Assembly: GCA_951799405.1 (NCBI GenBank)
Contig: OX637350.1
Coordinates: 9,037,852 to 9,101,851, forward strand
Source: Agapetus fuscipes
Lineage: Eukaryota > Arthropoda > Insecta > Trichoptera > Glossosomatidae
DNA length: 64,000 nucleotides
Reading direction: 5' to 3'
This document shows, piece by piece, positions 44,568 to 55,494 of this stretch; position 1 is the first letter of the stretch; each line of letters starts with the position of its first letter. The position numbers and the translations under genes were made by a program. The notes under the pieces were generated by a model, which was not told where the DNA came from, did not search any database, and was given only the letters and a program-made list of their open reading frames with translations.

Positions 44568-44894
44568 GTATTTTGACGGGCATCAGAAATTTGGCTCTAG
44601 TATTCCTACGGGAAAGAATCTTATCATTTGTTGCACGATCCATCAAAATTTTTTTTAGGTTTCAGCGTCTCAAAAGCAGTTATTTTATTCTTAAAACACC
44701 TGCATTAGGGTCCACCATTCCATGGCATGGAGAGCTACAATGGGAAAAAAATAGCATTTCACCGTTTACAAATGAGACTTTAACGAGTTCATTAATATAA
44801 CGTCAGTTTTTCAAGAAACGTTCTGAAAATCAAATAAAACGCCATTGTAGATCCTATGTGCAGCTATTAGCAGCAGCCACGTGTGAAAACAGAA

Positions 44895-45053
44895 CCTCAC
44901 GTATAAAATTTCACGTGTAAACTCAACCAAAGAGTTTGTCAGAGAATTAATGAAAAATAAAATAACGTCTCCAGTGAGTGATTAAGTTTTTTAGTTATTT
45001 TGGTAAAACGCTATGCTTGAGTTTAAACGTTTAGTGTTATACTTGGTGTACAG
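44895..45053. repeat. Family D MITE
   Basis: Left arm CACGTATAAAATTTCACGTG, AAACTCAACCAAAGAG. Right arm TTTTGGTAAAACGCTATGCT, TGAGTTTAAACGTTTAGTG, TTATACTTGGTGTACAGT. The right arm is the best match to the family consensus. Confidence 0.75.
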
Positions 45054-45375
45054 TCTAAATCACATCCTATTAGTTCTTATGATACTCATATGTTTGCGCC
45101 TCGAACCGTCTACAAGAATAGAAGCAACCTTTTGAGTACAATAATCCTGGGCTATATCGAGGCTCCTTTAGGAAAGTATCAGCCGTCGGGGAAGCATTTA
45201 TTTATCCCAATAAAATAGCTTTCATTGAGTCCACTTCTAATGTATCAGGCGGAGAAGTTGCTATTTGTATCGTTTATTCTATAGACAACATATTGGATAA
45301 ATGAATATTGTTTTGTGTGGGATTATCTTGGAAAATATATACCTACCTACCCTAAAAAATATATAAATAGTAATA

Positions 45376-45665
45376 TTACGATGATTTATATGGTGAGCGC
45401 TGTTTTTGTGTGTATCGCACCTAAAGAGCCTTCTGCGAGCTTGGTCGTCGCTGAAGAAAGCGTCAATTTTTAAGCAAGACCGTGTTGCTGTAAGGCTGGG
45501 TGGACCTTCAGCGACTGGTCTTTGGTAAAGGAATATGATTTTTTCAAACCAGCGAAGAGCAAATTTGTAAATATAAATGGCATATTTTTGTGTTCCGCCG
45601 GGATTCGAACCCACAACCTTCCATTTACGAGTCAGAAGTATTAACCACTAAACTACGAACCGGTC
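45376..45665 (-). repeat. SINE-B (minus), full length
   Basis: On the minus strand: head CCGGTTCGTAGTTTAGTGGT (A box region), B box GGGTTCGAATCCC, body GACCAGTCGCTGAAGGTCCA, CAAGACCGTGTTGC-like region and tail GGCTCTTTAGGTGCGATACA, CACAAAAACAGCGCTCACCA. The tail matches the CR1-like LINE end at 50189. The head resembles a tRNA with TTAGTGGTTAATACTTCTGAC. Confidence 0.85.
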
Positions 45666-45669
45666 AATA

Positions 45670-46040
45670 TATGAACTGTTTATATAAATATGGCCATTGT
45701 TTATCTGCACTAATTATTATCATAATATTTCATTGTAATCAAAGTATGTAATTTGGATCTATTTGCCAAAGGAAATAATACCTTTAAGACAGCCGTAGGT
45801 TACTTAAAGAATTTAAAGGTTTTAAAAACAGGCTTAAGCTCTGCGAGGTTTTTTTTAGAAATTTAAAAATGAAATGGAATACCACGCACAGTAGGTATAC
45901 GACAATCTGTGCCACAGCGTATGCCGTTGTGTGAGTTGTAAAACAACCTTCTAATTATGTGAATTCTAGCATCAAAATATACTTATTACCTTCTCAGGTA
46001 CGCTTTTCTCTTTTTCTCAGTAAGAACCGAAAATGTACTT
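45670..46040. other. Noncoding stretch
   Basis: No gene or named repeat recognised. Confidence 0.4.
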
Positions 46041-46041
46041 A

Positions 46042-46367
46042 CCCCCGTATTCTCGATCAACACTGACTCAAGTACCAATACTTACCTAATTCAAGCGCTA
46101 CACTAACTCAAGGGTCGACATTCTGGAGCGTTTTGTTTCACATAGAACACTAAAGTAGTAATCAGCCTAGTGCCCAACTAGAGGAGATGTACGTCTCAGT
46201 CATTGGCTCTCGAAAAAACCCAGCTCTGTAATTGGTCAGCAACTTCCGACCAATATTCGGCGTACTTCATTCTTATCATTGCCACTTCTTTCAAATTTCA
46301 ATGTCATATCAGCTGTGCACATTGGCTGTGCATAAAACTTGACAACAAGTAAGTACGTATAACGCAA
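46042..46367 (+). mobile_element. 5' region of zeste/Harbinger-like element, truncated
   Basis: About 325 bases match 63487-63790: CCCCCGTATTCTCGATCAAC, CAAGGGTCGACATTCTGGAG, CATTGGCTCTCGAAAAAACC, CAGCTCTGTAATTGGTCAG, TTCGGCGTACTTCA and AACTTGACAACAAGTAAGTA. In the other copy this lies just upstream of a Myb/SANT-like coding start. Here a SINE-A fragment (46366-46441) interrupts it and no coding part follows. TTA precedes CCCCCG at both sites (with an extra A at 63484). A GTAAGT resembling a splice donor is at 46349. Confidence 0.75.
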
Positions 46368-46441
46368 AAAAAAAAAACGCAACTAAGCTACACATATAGT
46401 GTAACTTCTTGCCGCGTTATCCCCGAAGGGGTCGCATGTGG
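46366..46441 (-). repeat. SINE-A 3' end (minus), 5' truncated
   Basis: A-run then CGCAACTAAGCTACACATAT, AGTGTAACTTCTTGCCGCG and ATCCCCGAAGGGGTCGCATG. The T-tail of the SINE abuts the interrupted element at AACGC. Confidence 0.88.
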
Positions 46442-46565
46442 TGTGTAACAAGACAACTATGACGGAATAATTTTGACAGCGCTTAAGCGTTGGTTAATAT
46501 ACTTGTCGACCTTACTAACCTAAGCGCTAGTTTTTGGAGAGATATAAGCGCTGCTTTTACCTAAG

Positions 46566-46690
46566 CATTGTTTTTTAAATGAATTTTCCCAATGTAAGCA
46601 CTAGTTTGCCCTTAAGTAAGTGCTAAAAACTAGCACTTACTTAAGGGCAAACTAGTGCTTACATTGGGAAAATTCATTTAAAAAACAATG
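46566..46690. repeat. Perfect 60-bp inverted repeat, 5-base loop
   Basis: The left arm 46566-46625 (begins CATTGTTTTTTAAATGAATT, ends TAAGTAAGTGCTA) and the right arm 46631-46690 (begins TAGCACTTACTTAAGGGC) are exact reverse complements over 60 bases, with AAAAC between. Upstream (46480-46565) AGCGCTTAAGCG, GCGCTAG and AAGCGCTGC repeat related half-motifs, so this may be the end or core of a DNA transposon. No open frame. Confidence 0.95.
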
Positions 46691-46699
46691 ATTGTGTTG

Positions 46700-47400
46700 A
46701 AAATCACCAACAATCTATGGGTGGAATACTTAAGATTGTTATTCAACTCATAATGTATTCATATACACTTCTGAATAAATTGATAATGAAAATAAATTGA
46801 GCTCCCATTTAATATTTTTGCTCATCATCTGATACTGAGAATATCGTGATCAATACGCTCGCAGTAAATGTTCCATTACTAATTTGCAATGAAATATTAC
46901 AGAACATATTTTTTCAATCAATTTAATTTCAGCATATAAATTTCCAAGCTAGAGCGTGTTGAGATTCAATCACTATAAATGGCTGCGCGATCAGACGCCA
47001 CGTAGTCAGAATCCATCGCGAATTACAACGTGAAGCTGGCAATTTTCCACTCGAGATAATAAATAAGACAGGTTTAACACGAGACGCTTAAATATTCTGC
47101 CCGGGTGACCTGAAGGTCAAATTTATAATGTCAATGTCTACGATTTCTCGTAGATAAAGTCTACGCTTTCTCTTTGATGTAAGCCTACGTCTACATAGAT
47201 ATGAATTTATGATTTCTCGTAGATGTGTGAAAGTGAGTGAACCATTTTTCTGTGGTTGTAATTTTAAAATTAGACCAACAATCTCTTCAAGACGTCAAAA
47301 ACTTGCGAGTCTCAATATTCATAGAAAGCTTTGATTGAACCCCTACTAATGAGTTTAAGGGTTGTGTTAGAGTCTGCTAAAGTCTTAGATTCTGAGTTGA
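46700..47400. other. Noncoding; short TCTACG/CGTAGA inverted motifs
   Basis: No gene. Around 47135-47230 TCTACGATTTCTCGTAGA and similar pairs recur (GTCTACGC, CTCGTAGATG), and again at 47683-47745. Origin unknown. Confidence 0.4.
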
Positions 47401-47404
47401 AAAG

Positions 47405-47632
47405 ATATGTTCACATTTAAAATTAATATTAAGTGCATGCCCACAAACGGACGTGTGTAAGTTCGCACTTAAAAATGCTGCATGTGTACTTACAAATTAA
47501 AATCCAAACCTCAAATGATCATAAACCCTGCCACTTTGGCTGACATTCTCTGATACAGGGTTGACATTGGCAAAGTGAACCATTATTTACAGTATGGGTG
47601 GTCAGCCTCATACCAACTTATATGATTAATAA
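47405..47632 (-). repeat. RepA (minus)
   Basis: From GTGCATGCCCACAAACGGAC through CAAACCTCAAATGATCATAA to GGTCAGCCTCATACCAACTT ATATG. The tail repeats are lost. Confidence 0.85.
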
Positions 47633-47639
47633 AGGATAA

Positions 47640-48470
47640 AAGTGTGCGATTCCCAGAATTTGGAAGTCTTCGCCATGGGTCTACGGTGTGTTGTAGATCT
47701 ATTCAAGTCTACGAAATCTCTACATCTCATCCTACATAGATAAAATATTTATAAAAAAAAAACAACCAACGATGTGAGTACACACTTTCTTATCGATATA
47801 GATAGAACATTTTTTAAAAAGTAGTCGACGATTTAACTTTCATGTCGATGAGTTTTTTTTAATTGGTTTATAAGTTCTCGTATTATACGAGTATGTACTT
47901 ATAAGGGACTAATATATTTCGTAAACTTGTTGCTTCGACAAACGCCTTGTGAAATTATGCTACGCCATAATATCCCAAAAATATTTGCGTAGACATTACA
48001 AATTAACAGCTATAGATTAAATAGTTCAGTACATTTTAAACATACGCTAAATGTGTGCCGTAATTAAGGCTTTATTCTCGGCAGATAACGAGTAGTTTGT
48101 TGTTTAAGCACACTGAGAAACAGAATGGCATTCTACAGTAATTTTAAGCACGTGTAGACTCTACAATGGCGGGACGTAATTATTATCAACAGGCATAAGA
48201 TAAAACAAACTGGAGGTGGTTTATTCTGTTTAATGAAAATTTGTGGTAGAATCAAGGTCATATATTTTATGAGTTGCTCAAAATATTTTAATACATGTCG
48301 GCGAAAATAATTGATTGGACAGCTCTGCAGATGCTCTGGCCACCCCTAGCGGAATGACGACAAAGTTACAGTTTAAGTTAAAGGATGCATGAAAATATAA
48401 AGTACATATTAGTAGTCAAAAATGATCTACAATCTACATCCTATACAAATTAATATTCTGAATTCTTTTG
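47640..48470. other. Noncoding stretch
   Basis: No gene. 48050-48200 is unique and less AT-rich. Confidence 0.4.
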
Positions 48471-48474
48471 ACCC

Positions 48475-48682
48475 TTCTATAATCTTTAATATAAGTTCAA
48501 CCACGTGAAAATTCACGCTTACAAAGGCTGCATGTGTACTTACAAATTATTATCCAAACCTTAAATGAACATAAGCCCCGCAACTTTTTTCGACCTTCCC
48601 TGAAACAGGGGTGACATTAGCAAAGTGAACCATTTTTTATAGTGTGAATGATCAGCCTCATATCGACTTATAAGTCAAGGAA
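48475..48682 (-). repeat. RepA (minus), internal deletion
   Basis: Tail remnant TATAATCTTTAATATAAGTT, then directly CACGTGAAAATTCACGC: the ATGCATTCCCAC part is deleted. It then runs CCTGAAACAGGGGTGACATT to GACTTATAAGTCAAGG. Confidence 0.85.
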
Positions 48683-48689
48683 AGTCTTG

Positions 48690-49160
48690 GTGATAGAATA
48701 TTGAACAATGCAATGGTTAAAAAAAAATAAAAAAAACACTTAGTATGTGGGTTCTTTGTACTTGGTAAAAGAAGGTATATTGTAATTAATACTATTATAT
48801 AATAATAATGCACCTATGTAGATGAATGTGATTAAATGTTAGTAGGGATTAATTACAACCTTAGTTTATGAATAATTTGTCAATGGATGTTTGAATTACA
48901 TTGCCCATTTAAACATTCTCAAATAATTAAAATAAAACGACACTTTTATTTTGAGTTATTAATACAAAATGTTCCACTTTTGATTATAATCAGGCTCTCA
49001 TTATTGAATTCTGATTTGGGCATAGCGCGACGGGAGCAAAATTGAAATACGATTTAAATTGTGTTATTGAATTTATTTTTGAAATTAACAGCTTTATGGA
49101 AAACGCAATTAAATTAATCCTATGTTGAATGTCCGTCTGTGAATGAACTATATCCAAAAT
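48690..49160. other. Noncoding stretch
   Basis: AT-rich; no gene or named repeat. Confidence 0.4.
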
Positions 49161-49165
49161 AGGAG

Positions 49166-49303
49166 ACATTACGTTTAAACTAGTGTTTTACAAAAATATG
49201 TACGCAAATTAAAACGCTCAATAGACGCGCTGCATTCCCTGCTTTGATATTTTTTGGTCAACGCTATGGTTGAGTTTTAACGTTTTGTTATATACTTGAG
49301 GAG
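49166..49303. repeat. Family D MITE
   Basis: Left arm TTACGTTTAAACTAGTGTTT, TACAAAAATATG. Centre AACGCTCAATAGACGCGCTG. Right arm TTTTTTGGTCAACGCTATGG, TTGAGTTTTAACGTTTTG, TTATATACTTGAGG. The left outermost CAAGTATAAAAC is missing. Confidence 0.75.
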
Positions 49304-49304
49304 C

Positions 49305-50282
49305 TGATTTGTGGCTGCGATTGAATCGTTTGGCATCTGCCATTGAATATGGCACAAACACATATGGCACAAACTCTCAGTAACAGGGTGGCAGCTTGCA
49401 TTGCGGAGATTGGTGAATGGATGACAAGCAATGGCCTAATCCTTAACATGGGTAAGACAGAAGTGATGTTGGCGGCTACAACCGGGCGTGATCATCTTTT
49501 GACAAGTCGAGTACCACTCTCTATTGGGGGAGAGCTGATTCAGCCCTCCGACTCAGTCAGACTTCTAGGAGTCACACTGGATCGGAACCTCACAATGGGA
49601 GAGCAATTGAACTCGACTGTATCTTCCTCATTTTTTGAACTTCGCCAGATAAAGGCGATCAGGAGATGTTTACCGTCGGGAGCAGTCAAGACCCTGGTGA
49701 ATGCCTTTGTGATGTCACGAGTTGACTATTGCTCAACGCTGTACATAGGTCAGCCGAAAAAGCAGTTCAACCGTCTTCAGTCTGTGCTGAATTCAGCGGC
49801 AAGACTCATATTCGGGATGTCTAAATTTACTCGCATTACTCCATTGTTAGGGAAACTGCATTGGCTTCGTTTTCCGGAGAGGGTGGTCTACCGTGTTTGT
49901 CTGATGGTGTATAAGGCTGTAAATGGTACAGCTCCTTCATATTTGGCTGACATGTTTACACCCGTTGAGAGGGATTTGAGGCGCCAAACGCTCAGATCTG
50001 CAGGGGATGGCGTGGTGGACTTGGTTCAGCCACACCGTCAGACACGCACTAATTTTGGGGACCGTGCTTTCCGGTTTGCGGGACCAATGGAGTGGAACAG
50101 ACTGCCACCTAATGTGAGGAAGGCAAAGACTGTTGGTGTCTTTAAAGGAGCACTAAAGACACATCTTTACAAGAAATCTTATCCGTGATTTGAGAGGGCC
50201 CTTGAGGTGTGACACACACAAAAACGGCGCTCTTTAGTTATGTGTACATTTAAATAAATTATCCTTATATATATATATATAT
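49305..50282 (+). mobile_element. CR1-like LINE, 5' truncated, with 3' tail
   Basis: Holds the last part of ORF2 and a 3' UTR that ends in a TATATA run and TTGA. The 94-base 3' UTR (GGGCCCTTGAGGTGTGACAC, ACACAAAAACGGCGCTC) is shared with the SINE-B tails and the fragments at 1198 and 33926. The start is just after the MITE at 49166. Confidence 0.8.
49343..50188 (+). pseudogene. CR1-like reverse transcriptase, C-terminal 281 residues
   Basis: Open without interruption. Residues ~17-47 hold the end of the RT domain (IGEWMTSNGLILNMGKTEVM, the W--SN-L-LN--KTE motif after the missing YADD box). Next come VRLLGVTLDRNLTM and VKTLVNAFVMSRVDYCSTLY, the CR1/L2 thumb region, followed by LQSVLNSAARLIFG, LHWLRFPERVVYRVCLMVYK and the C-terminal block FGDRAFRFAGPMEWNRLPPN with FKGALKTHLYKKSYP. 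All are standard for CR1-group LINE ORF2. The catalytic half and endonuclease are absent, so it is a dead 5'-truncated copy, though recent enough to have no stop. The first in-frame codon is TTG; no real start is expected. Confidence 0.88.
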
Positions 50283-50289
50283 TGAAGGC

Positions 50290-50650
50290 CTGACCGTTAA
50301 ATACAACGTAGAATTTATTGAGTTCGCTTCCCGTGTAAATGATTTTATTATTTGGTGTTATAAAATACAAAATACTGCAAAGATATACTATATAATATTT
50401 TTTTCGAACGTTTAACTTGACAGTCAATTAAATTGTCTAGCTTAATCAGTAGCAAACCTAATAACTAGTGTTCGATCCCCGCATTTGGCGGATGTCTTGA
50501 CAGGCGTTAAAAGATCTTACCTTATCCACGTATTTGAAGATAGGACGGAATAAAACGTAGCGTCGCACGTAGCTGGTACATTTTATATAGAGCAGTGATC
50601 AGCTGTTGTTTTTTTCTGGTTCATGAAAAGATACGGTAAGATCTACCAAC
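50290..50650. other. Noncoding; possible tRNA-like head at 50437
   Basis: AGCTTAATCAGTAGCAAACC, then GTGTTCGATCCCCGC at 50469, gives a B-box-like and a weak A-box-like sequence at tRNA spacing. Possibly a decayed SINE head. No gene. Confidence 0.35.
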
Positions 50651-50679
50651 GGCCGTCGAGGCTTTCCCCCTGGAGTCTA

Positions 50680-50815
50680 AGATGTGATTTCTCGTTCCGC
50701 TATTTATTTTTTTCAAAACCAAAATCATAGTACCGGCATGGTTCACCTTTACAAGAAATGAGAACCTGCCCCTTCGAGAGTAGGAAGCTCACACTTTAAA
50801 TGGTTAGCGCACAGA
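50680..50815 (+). repeat. SINE-A body relic
   Basis: Diverged but in order: GATGTGATTTCTCGTTCCGC, TATTTATTTTTTTCAAAACC, ATAGTACCGGCATGGTTCAC, ACAAGAAATGAGAACCTGCC, CTTTAAATGGTTAGCGC. Corresponds to SINE-A between the head and the GC-rich hairpins. Confidence 0.65.
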
Positions 50816-50819
50816 TCAC

Positions 50820-51175
50820 GGAATATAACAACGCGGATAGATTTCATATATTTTTAATTACACTAGTTTTTTGTTCATCGAGTTGATATTAAATTATGTG
50901 ACTTAAATGAATATGTACGTATGTAAATTATTCAAAAATGTGTTTTATGTACATAAACAGCTGACGAAGGCATTGTCAGTGATATTTACTTCCAAGAAGC
51001 GGGGACAAAATAAAATCCGTGGGACGATATTAAAAACGCTCGGTGATTAAACATTTCACAAAATCTCATCATTTTTCCCACAAAATGAATAAATTAAAGA
51101 AGTGGAAATAATTTGAATAGCTCTTGTTGGTCCCCCACCCTCCCCCACAACCCTCCCCAGCAACTAAGGCGGGAG
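50820..51175. other. Noncoding stretch
   Basis: No gene or named repeat. C-rich stretch at 51131-51160. Confidence 0.4.
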
Positions 51176-51177
51176 AA

Positions 51178-51305
51178 GTACCCCAAGTATTAAATTTTAT
51201 GTTTAAGCTTATCCACAGCATTATACCAAAAAGGTGAAGCAACTAAACGGTCACTAGATGCGCTATATCACTTTTCCAATGTATTTTTTGTTAATTGCTT
51301 TTTTT
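51178..51305. repeat. Family D MITE, left part
   Basis: GTACCCCAAGTATTAAATTT, TATGTTTAAGCTTATCCAC and GCATTATACCAAAAAGG, then CACTAGATGCGCTATATCAC. The right arm is not evident. Confidence 0.65.
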
Positions 51306-51557
51306 TATTATCAATGTGCCTTTTCAGTGAAGATAAGCTATCAACACAGCAACTTGCACATTTGATACTACTATCCAAATGAGAGATCTTGTACTCCTGC
51401 TAAACCACTATTTAGGTTTTTCAACAAGGATGTCAAAAGTTGTGGGGCTTATGTTCATTTGAGGTTTGAATTTTATTTGTAAGTACACAATCAGCATTTG
51501 TAAGCGCGAACTACACGTGTTTGTTTGTGGGCATACATCTGAGAGCTTTGAATGAAT

Positions 51558-52026
51558 ATATCCCTGATATCTTGTGTATGTTATCCCTCAACATTCCAAC
51601 TCGCAGAACCAGGCACACGGTAGACCAACTCTTTCATCTCCCTGTGTGTCGCACTAACTATGCTCAGAGCGCGCCAATTTACCGGGTGTGTGAAACTTAT
51701 AACAAGTGTTTCAGTAGCATTGATATTTTTCATTTAGAGACGGCGCACTTTCGCAAAGCGGTGGGTGCTTCACTCAGGGAGAACTGATTTTCTTTATTTT
51801 TAAATTTACATCATATTCTGTTTTGAGAGCAGTATTTTTTTTTCTTGTAATTAGTTACTTGTAATTAACATCTTGTTATTATTTCCAACTTCCTAAATTT
51901 TATATCCGTGGCAACATATAATTGGCCATGTTTTTTTGTAATTGCTACTATTATATTTCTTATGTAACGCTGTTTGTTGTCCTATTAAAATAAAATAAAA
52001 AATAAAATAAAATAAAAAAAATATCC
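51558..52026 (+). mobile_element. Jockey-like LINE 3' end inserted in RepA
   Basis: 457 bp (51564-52020), flanked by ATATCC on both sides (51558-51563, 52021-52026). Encodes a short ORF2 C-terminus, then a 3' UTR and an (AAAAT)n/poly-A tail. Typical 5'-truncated target-primed insertion. Confidence 0.88.
51566..51787 (+). pseudogene. LINE ORF2 extreme C-terminus
   Basis: Encodes SLNIPTRRTRHTVDQLFHLP, then RTNYAQSAPIYRVCETYN and FHLETAHFRKAV, then stop. The order (I)NFNVPRRxTR, (F)-P-HRTNYG--SPI-R, (FR) is the usual end of Jockey/CR1-group insect LINEs. It differs clearly from the CR1-like copy at 49343, so it is a second LINE family. Confidence 0.75.
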
Positions 52027-52059
52027 TTGCAACTTAGATTATAGATTATAGATGTTCTC

Positions 52060-52285
52060 CTTTGACTTGAAACCCATCGTCCTTCGATTCTACCCTGTAT
52101 GATGAGATATAGGAAACGGTATTTCACATTCATTATTATGTGGCCTAAACATTTGGTTTATATGTTGACGGATATAAGCAGTCTTGCTTTGGCATTTGTA
52201 CGAGAAAGAGCTTCAACATTTAATTGCGACTTGATCCATTCAGGAAATTTTTAGTACCCGACGGAATATCCAGAATTCAAGGCAA
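52060..52285. other. Noncoding stretch
   Basis: No gene or named repeat recognised. Confidence 0.4.
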
Positions 52286-52289
52286 GTTA

Positions 52290-52350
52290 TTTTATTCTCG
52301 AGACGGTATGGTTGAGTTTAAACGTAAAGTTTCCTACTTGAGGTGGTTGA
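52290..52350 (+). repeat. Family D right end
   Basis: GAGACGGTATGGTTGAGTTT, AAACGTAAAGTTTCCTACTT and GAGGTGG match the right arm. Confidence 0.6.
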
Positions 52351-52354
52351 ATCT

Positions 52355-53720
52355 GTATAATTATATGGAGTAGAAGATGGAAGTGTTGGACTGGATGGCG
52401 GGATATCCAAGTTGACTTTCGACTTCGCCTGATGAGTCGGCACAACTTATCTGAAGATGAAATGCTTACGTAATCAAGTTGGCTCTTTAATAAGCGACGG
52501 TCCATCAACTTCTCATAACTTTTGCCATATATAACTGTATCTACTTAATTTAACAGCACGAATGCATTATCTAAAAGTTTTTGAGTAATGTGGTTAATTG
52601 ATGAAATACGTGATTTATGAAGTGAATATTGAGTCAAATAATTTAGAAGTTTTTTTTGCATTAAAAATTCAATTCTTCTCAAATACCTACCAATTTTTCA
52701 ATGTATATAGAACTCATATGCAGATTTCTAAAAAATATTCAAGGTTATTTACAACACGTTTGAACCGCAGCTGATCCATGAATCATTGTTTTTTGTATTG
52801 AAAATTCACGTTAGATCGTGGTTGAGCCATGGATTTGCGGTGTGCAAATATTTCGAATGAAATTATTATTCTATATTAAGACCGTTTTTTCTCCCTTAAA
52901 TTTACTTTTTTGTGACATGTCACCTGTACAGCTCATTTATTTTCACAGGTGTTTAATTTCTCACGAACTTCTTTGTAACATTTAATTTAAAGGGAGATTA
53001 ATTGGCAAATATTCTTTTTATAAGCATATAAATGATCTCTTATTTTTTAAGAATAGTATAAGAAAATTAAATTATCAGTTAAAGTCCACGACTTATGCAT
53101 GCTTATCAGATATTTAAGCGCCCTCGGGGTGGCTAGTGCCACTAAACGGCGCTGTATACAAATTGTCCAATTATTAATATTATTATAATTTTTGACTCAA
53201 ATAACACGTGGGAAAATAGGTCATTTTATTATTATTTATTCACGATTAACAAATAAAATTAAAACAAAACTCATACATTTCATCATAGTGCAATGTTAAT
53301 TTAATTTTTGAGAAATAATTTAATTTAATTTAATAAACAAGATATGTGAAAATTCAGCACATAATATGAAAGGCCAACTAATTTGCGTGCAATTTTAATA
53401 TCAGACATCCTCTTGGCGTCCGCCCGCCAGAGGTTAAAGTACCGCCGCGGGGGTCGTTAAAATTTGACAAAATCAGATATCTCTCAATTAACGCCGACTT
53501 TTCATTTTGTCCGCGCTGAATTAAAACATGAAAAAAAAACAATGGAAATATTCTGCTCTCATCCGAATCGAGTAATAAAACCAATTATTTTTTCTGTCTC
53601 CCGCGGGGGACTGCATAGAAATTCTATTTCACTTGTTAATTTTTACCGTTCTATTTAATTTTTAGTTTGGTTTTTGAAATATTTTCTGTCAATATATAAC
53701 GTATTTATTGATTATATTAA
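52355..53720. other. Noncoding stretch
   Basis: No gene. Around 53395-53460 a CpG-rich patch (GGCGTCCGCCCGCCAGAGG, CCGCCGCGGGGGTCG) stands alone. The short frames there are not convincing. Confidence 0.4.
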
Positions 53721-53724
53721 CCCT

Positions 53725-53790
53725 CATTCCTGTCACTTCTTATTCAGGAAAAGTCGACAAAAGTTGCTGAGCTTATTTTCATTTGAGGTT
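53725..53790 (+). repeat. RepA internal fragment
   Basis: CCTCATTCCTGTCACTTCTT is weak, then TTCAGGAAAAGTCGACAAAA, GTTGCTGAGCTTATTTTCAT, TTGAGGTTG matches the RepA middle. Confidence 0.55.
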
Positions 53791-53984
53791 GTAACGATAT
53801 TTACAATGATGTCCATGTCTTCCACGAGGTATTTGTTTAAAATCTGCTTTGAAACTAAAAGCCGTACTCCGGAGACTTCTTTGTCGGGAATTGTAGTTCT
53901 TGCTAGGGCACAGAGCGCGAGAACAATGAACCAAAACTTTATTAGGCACTTTTTACTTTATCCATCGCGACTGTACTGTATTGT

Positions 53985-54395
53985 ACTGTATCTTGCCGTC
54001 GTTCCACTAGGGGTGGCCGTTTCCCTCGCAGATGCGCCTCCACTTTTTTCTGTCCTTACAAACCACTTTCATTTCCTCAATATTCAACACCTTTTACATA
54101 CATACTCTTCTCTTATTCTCACTTTGCAGATTCCATTCTTTCGCAATCTCACCTATTTGGTCTAACCATTCTTTCCTCGGCCTTCCCCTTCCGCGCTTTC
54201 CTCTGACATTTCCTTTGTAAACTTTCTTCGTTAGTCGTTCATCATCCATTCTTTCGCGATATACGAACCATCTCATCGTACTTTTTTGTACTTTCATTCT
54301 CATATTCTCTTTTATAACACACTCGTTCATCACCAAATCATTACGTACTCTATCATTCAGTGTCTTTTCAGCCATTGCTCTCGCCATTGCGACAA
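53985..54395 (-). pseudogene. LINE-R ORF2 C-terminal fragment (minus)
   Basis: The minus strand encodes LNDRVRNDLVMNECVIKENM, RWFVYRERMDDERLTKKVYK, GNVRGKRGRGRPRKEWLDQI and EWNLQSENKRRVC, then more C-terminal residues in another frame toward 54010. Same family as 27936 but better preserved. The RT core is absent. The frame breaks near 54094. Confidence 0.8.
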
Positions 54396-54589
54396 TATTA
54401 TTAAGAGAACACAACAATATATGTATAATAACAAAATTCACACAAGTTTGTGGCTACAAACAGCCATTTTTTAGCCGGGCGAGTCGATGTTCACCCTTTG
54501 GCGATCATCTTTTGTTGTTTTCATGAAAATTAAAAAATTCTCCATATGCCTTATTTTACCTACAAACCTATTAATATTTTTTTTCGTTC

Positions 54590-54715
54590 CATGGTTTTCG
54601 TATTTATTTTGTAAGAAGACATAAAGCATATGAAAGCGCGAACTAAAACACGTGATGTTTGTGAACGCGCATTGAATATGAATCTTCAATTTTAATGAAT
54701 CCCTGCGACTTTGAT
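54590..54715 (+). repeat. RepA 3' fragment, diverged
   Basis: TTCGTATTTATTTTGTAAG, AAAGCATATGAAAGCGCGAA, CACGTGATGTTTGTGAACGC, GCATTGAATATGAATCTTCA, ATCCCTGCGACTTTGATGATAG. Confidence 0.55.
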
Positions 54716-54719
54716 GATA

Positions 54720-55255
54720 GACTATGTATTATCATAGGATGTCAAGCTTACATTAATTGATTATCTATCGGTTTCACATTGTACCTCGAGTATTAACTGT
54801 GAATCACTTTTACGACGTAAGAAAGTTACACAAAAAAAACGGAAGTAAATTAAGATAAGTTAAGTTCAGATAATAGGGTTGTAAAGCAAAAAAAAAACTG
54901 AATGTAAAAATAAAATCCATTTCCAACTGCAACTCGATATTTTGTTGTTTAACCAAGATAGATATTTGTTACACAAAACGAGTCGAGTCATTTGTATTTT
55001 GTAGAAACCAAAAGCGAGTCGTATATACAAGGGATGGGGTGAGTATAGGCAGTGGGCAGTGGGCAGTTCCACCCATCACGGTGATTTATACCTTATCCGG
55101 TAAAGTAATAAACGTAAATCAAGGCGTAGGAAAAGCATTTTTCAATAAATGTCAACAAATACGCACCGACATGGATACATTTATATGGGTATCATTTCAT
55201 GTAACAGGACTTACAAACTAGTAGCGCGCACATCGCTATGGGAGCATTAACGACC
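54720..55255. other. Noncoding stretch
   Basis: No gene; the 60-68 codon frames near 54866-55221 show no motif. AGTGGGC is repeated in tandem near 55050-55066. Confidence 0.4.
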
Positions 55256-55259
55256 ATAG

Positions 55260-55490
55260 GTTCCTTGTTTTATTAGTTGGTATGAGGCTGACCCCTAAAT
55301 CTGAAAAAACCTTGGTTCACTTTTGCCAATGCAACATTGCTTTCAGGGAGAGGTGGTAGGAGTTATAAGGTTTATGTCTATATGAGGTTTGTTTTATTTT
55401 GTAAATACACATGCAGCATGTGTAAGTGAAAAATAACACGTGCTTGCTTGTGAGTATGCATTAAATATGAGCTTCAAATTCCAATATTTT
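55260..55490 (+). repeat. RepA, diverged, tail lost
   Basis: TCCTTGTTTTATTAGTTGGT, ATGAGGCTGACCCC, TTGGTTCACTTTTGCCAATG, TATATGAGGTTTGTTTTATT, CACATGCAGCATGTGTAAGT, TTGCTTGTGAGTATGCAT. More like the 10518 copy than the 61268 copy. Confidence 0.8.
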
Positions 55491-55494
55491 TAGT

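Larger units (their letters stand above)
51421..52053 (+). repeat. RepA interrupted by a LINE tail
   Basis: RepA 3' two-thirds from TGTCAAAAGTTGTGGGGC to GAATGAATATATCC (51563), resuming at 52027 with TTGCAACTTAGATTATAGA. The interruption is the 51564-52020 insertion. Confidence 0.9.
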
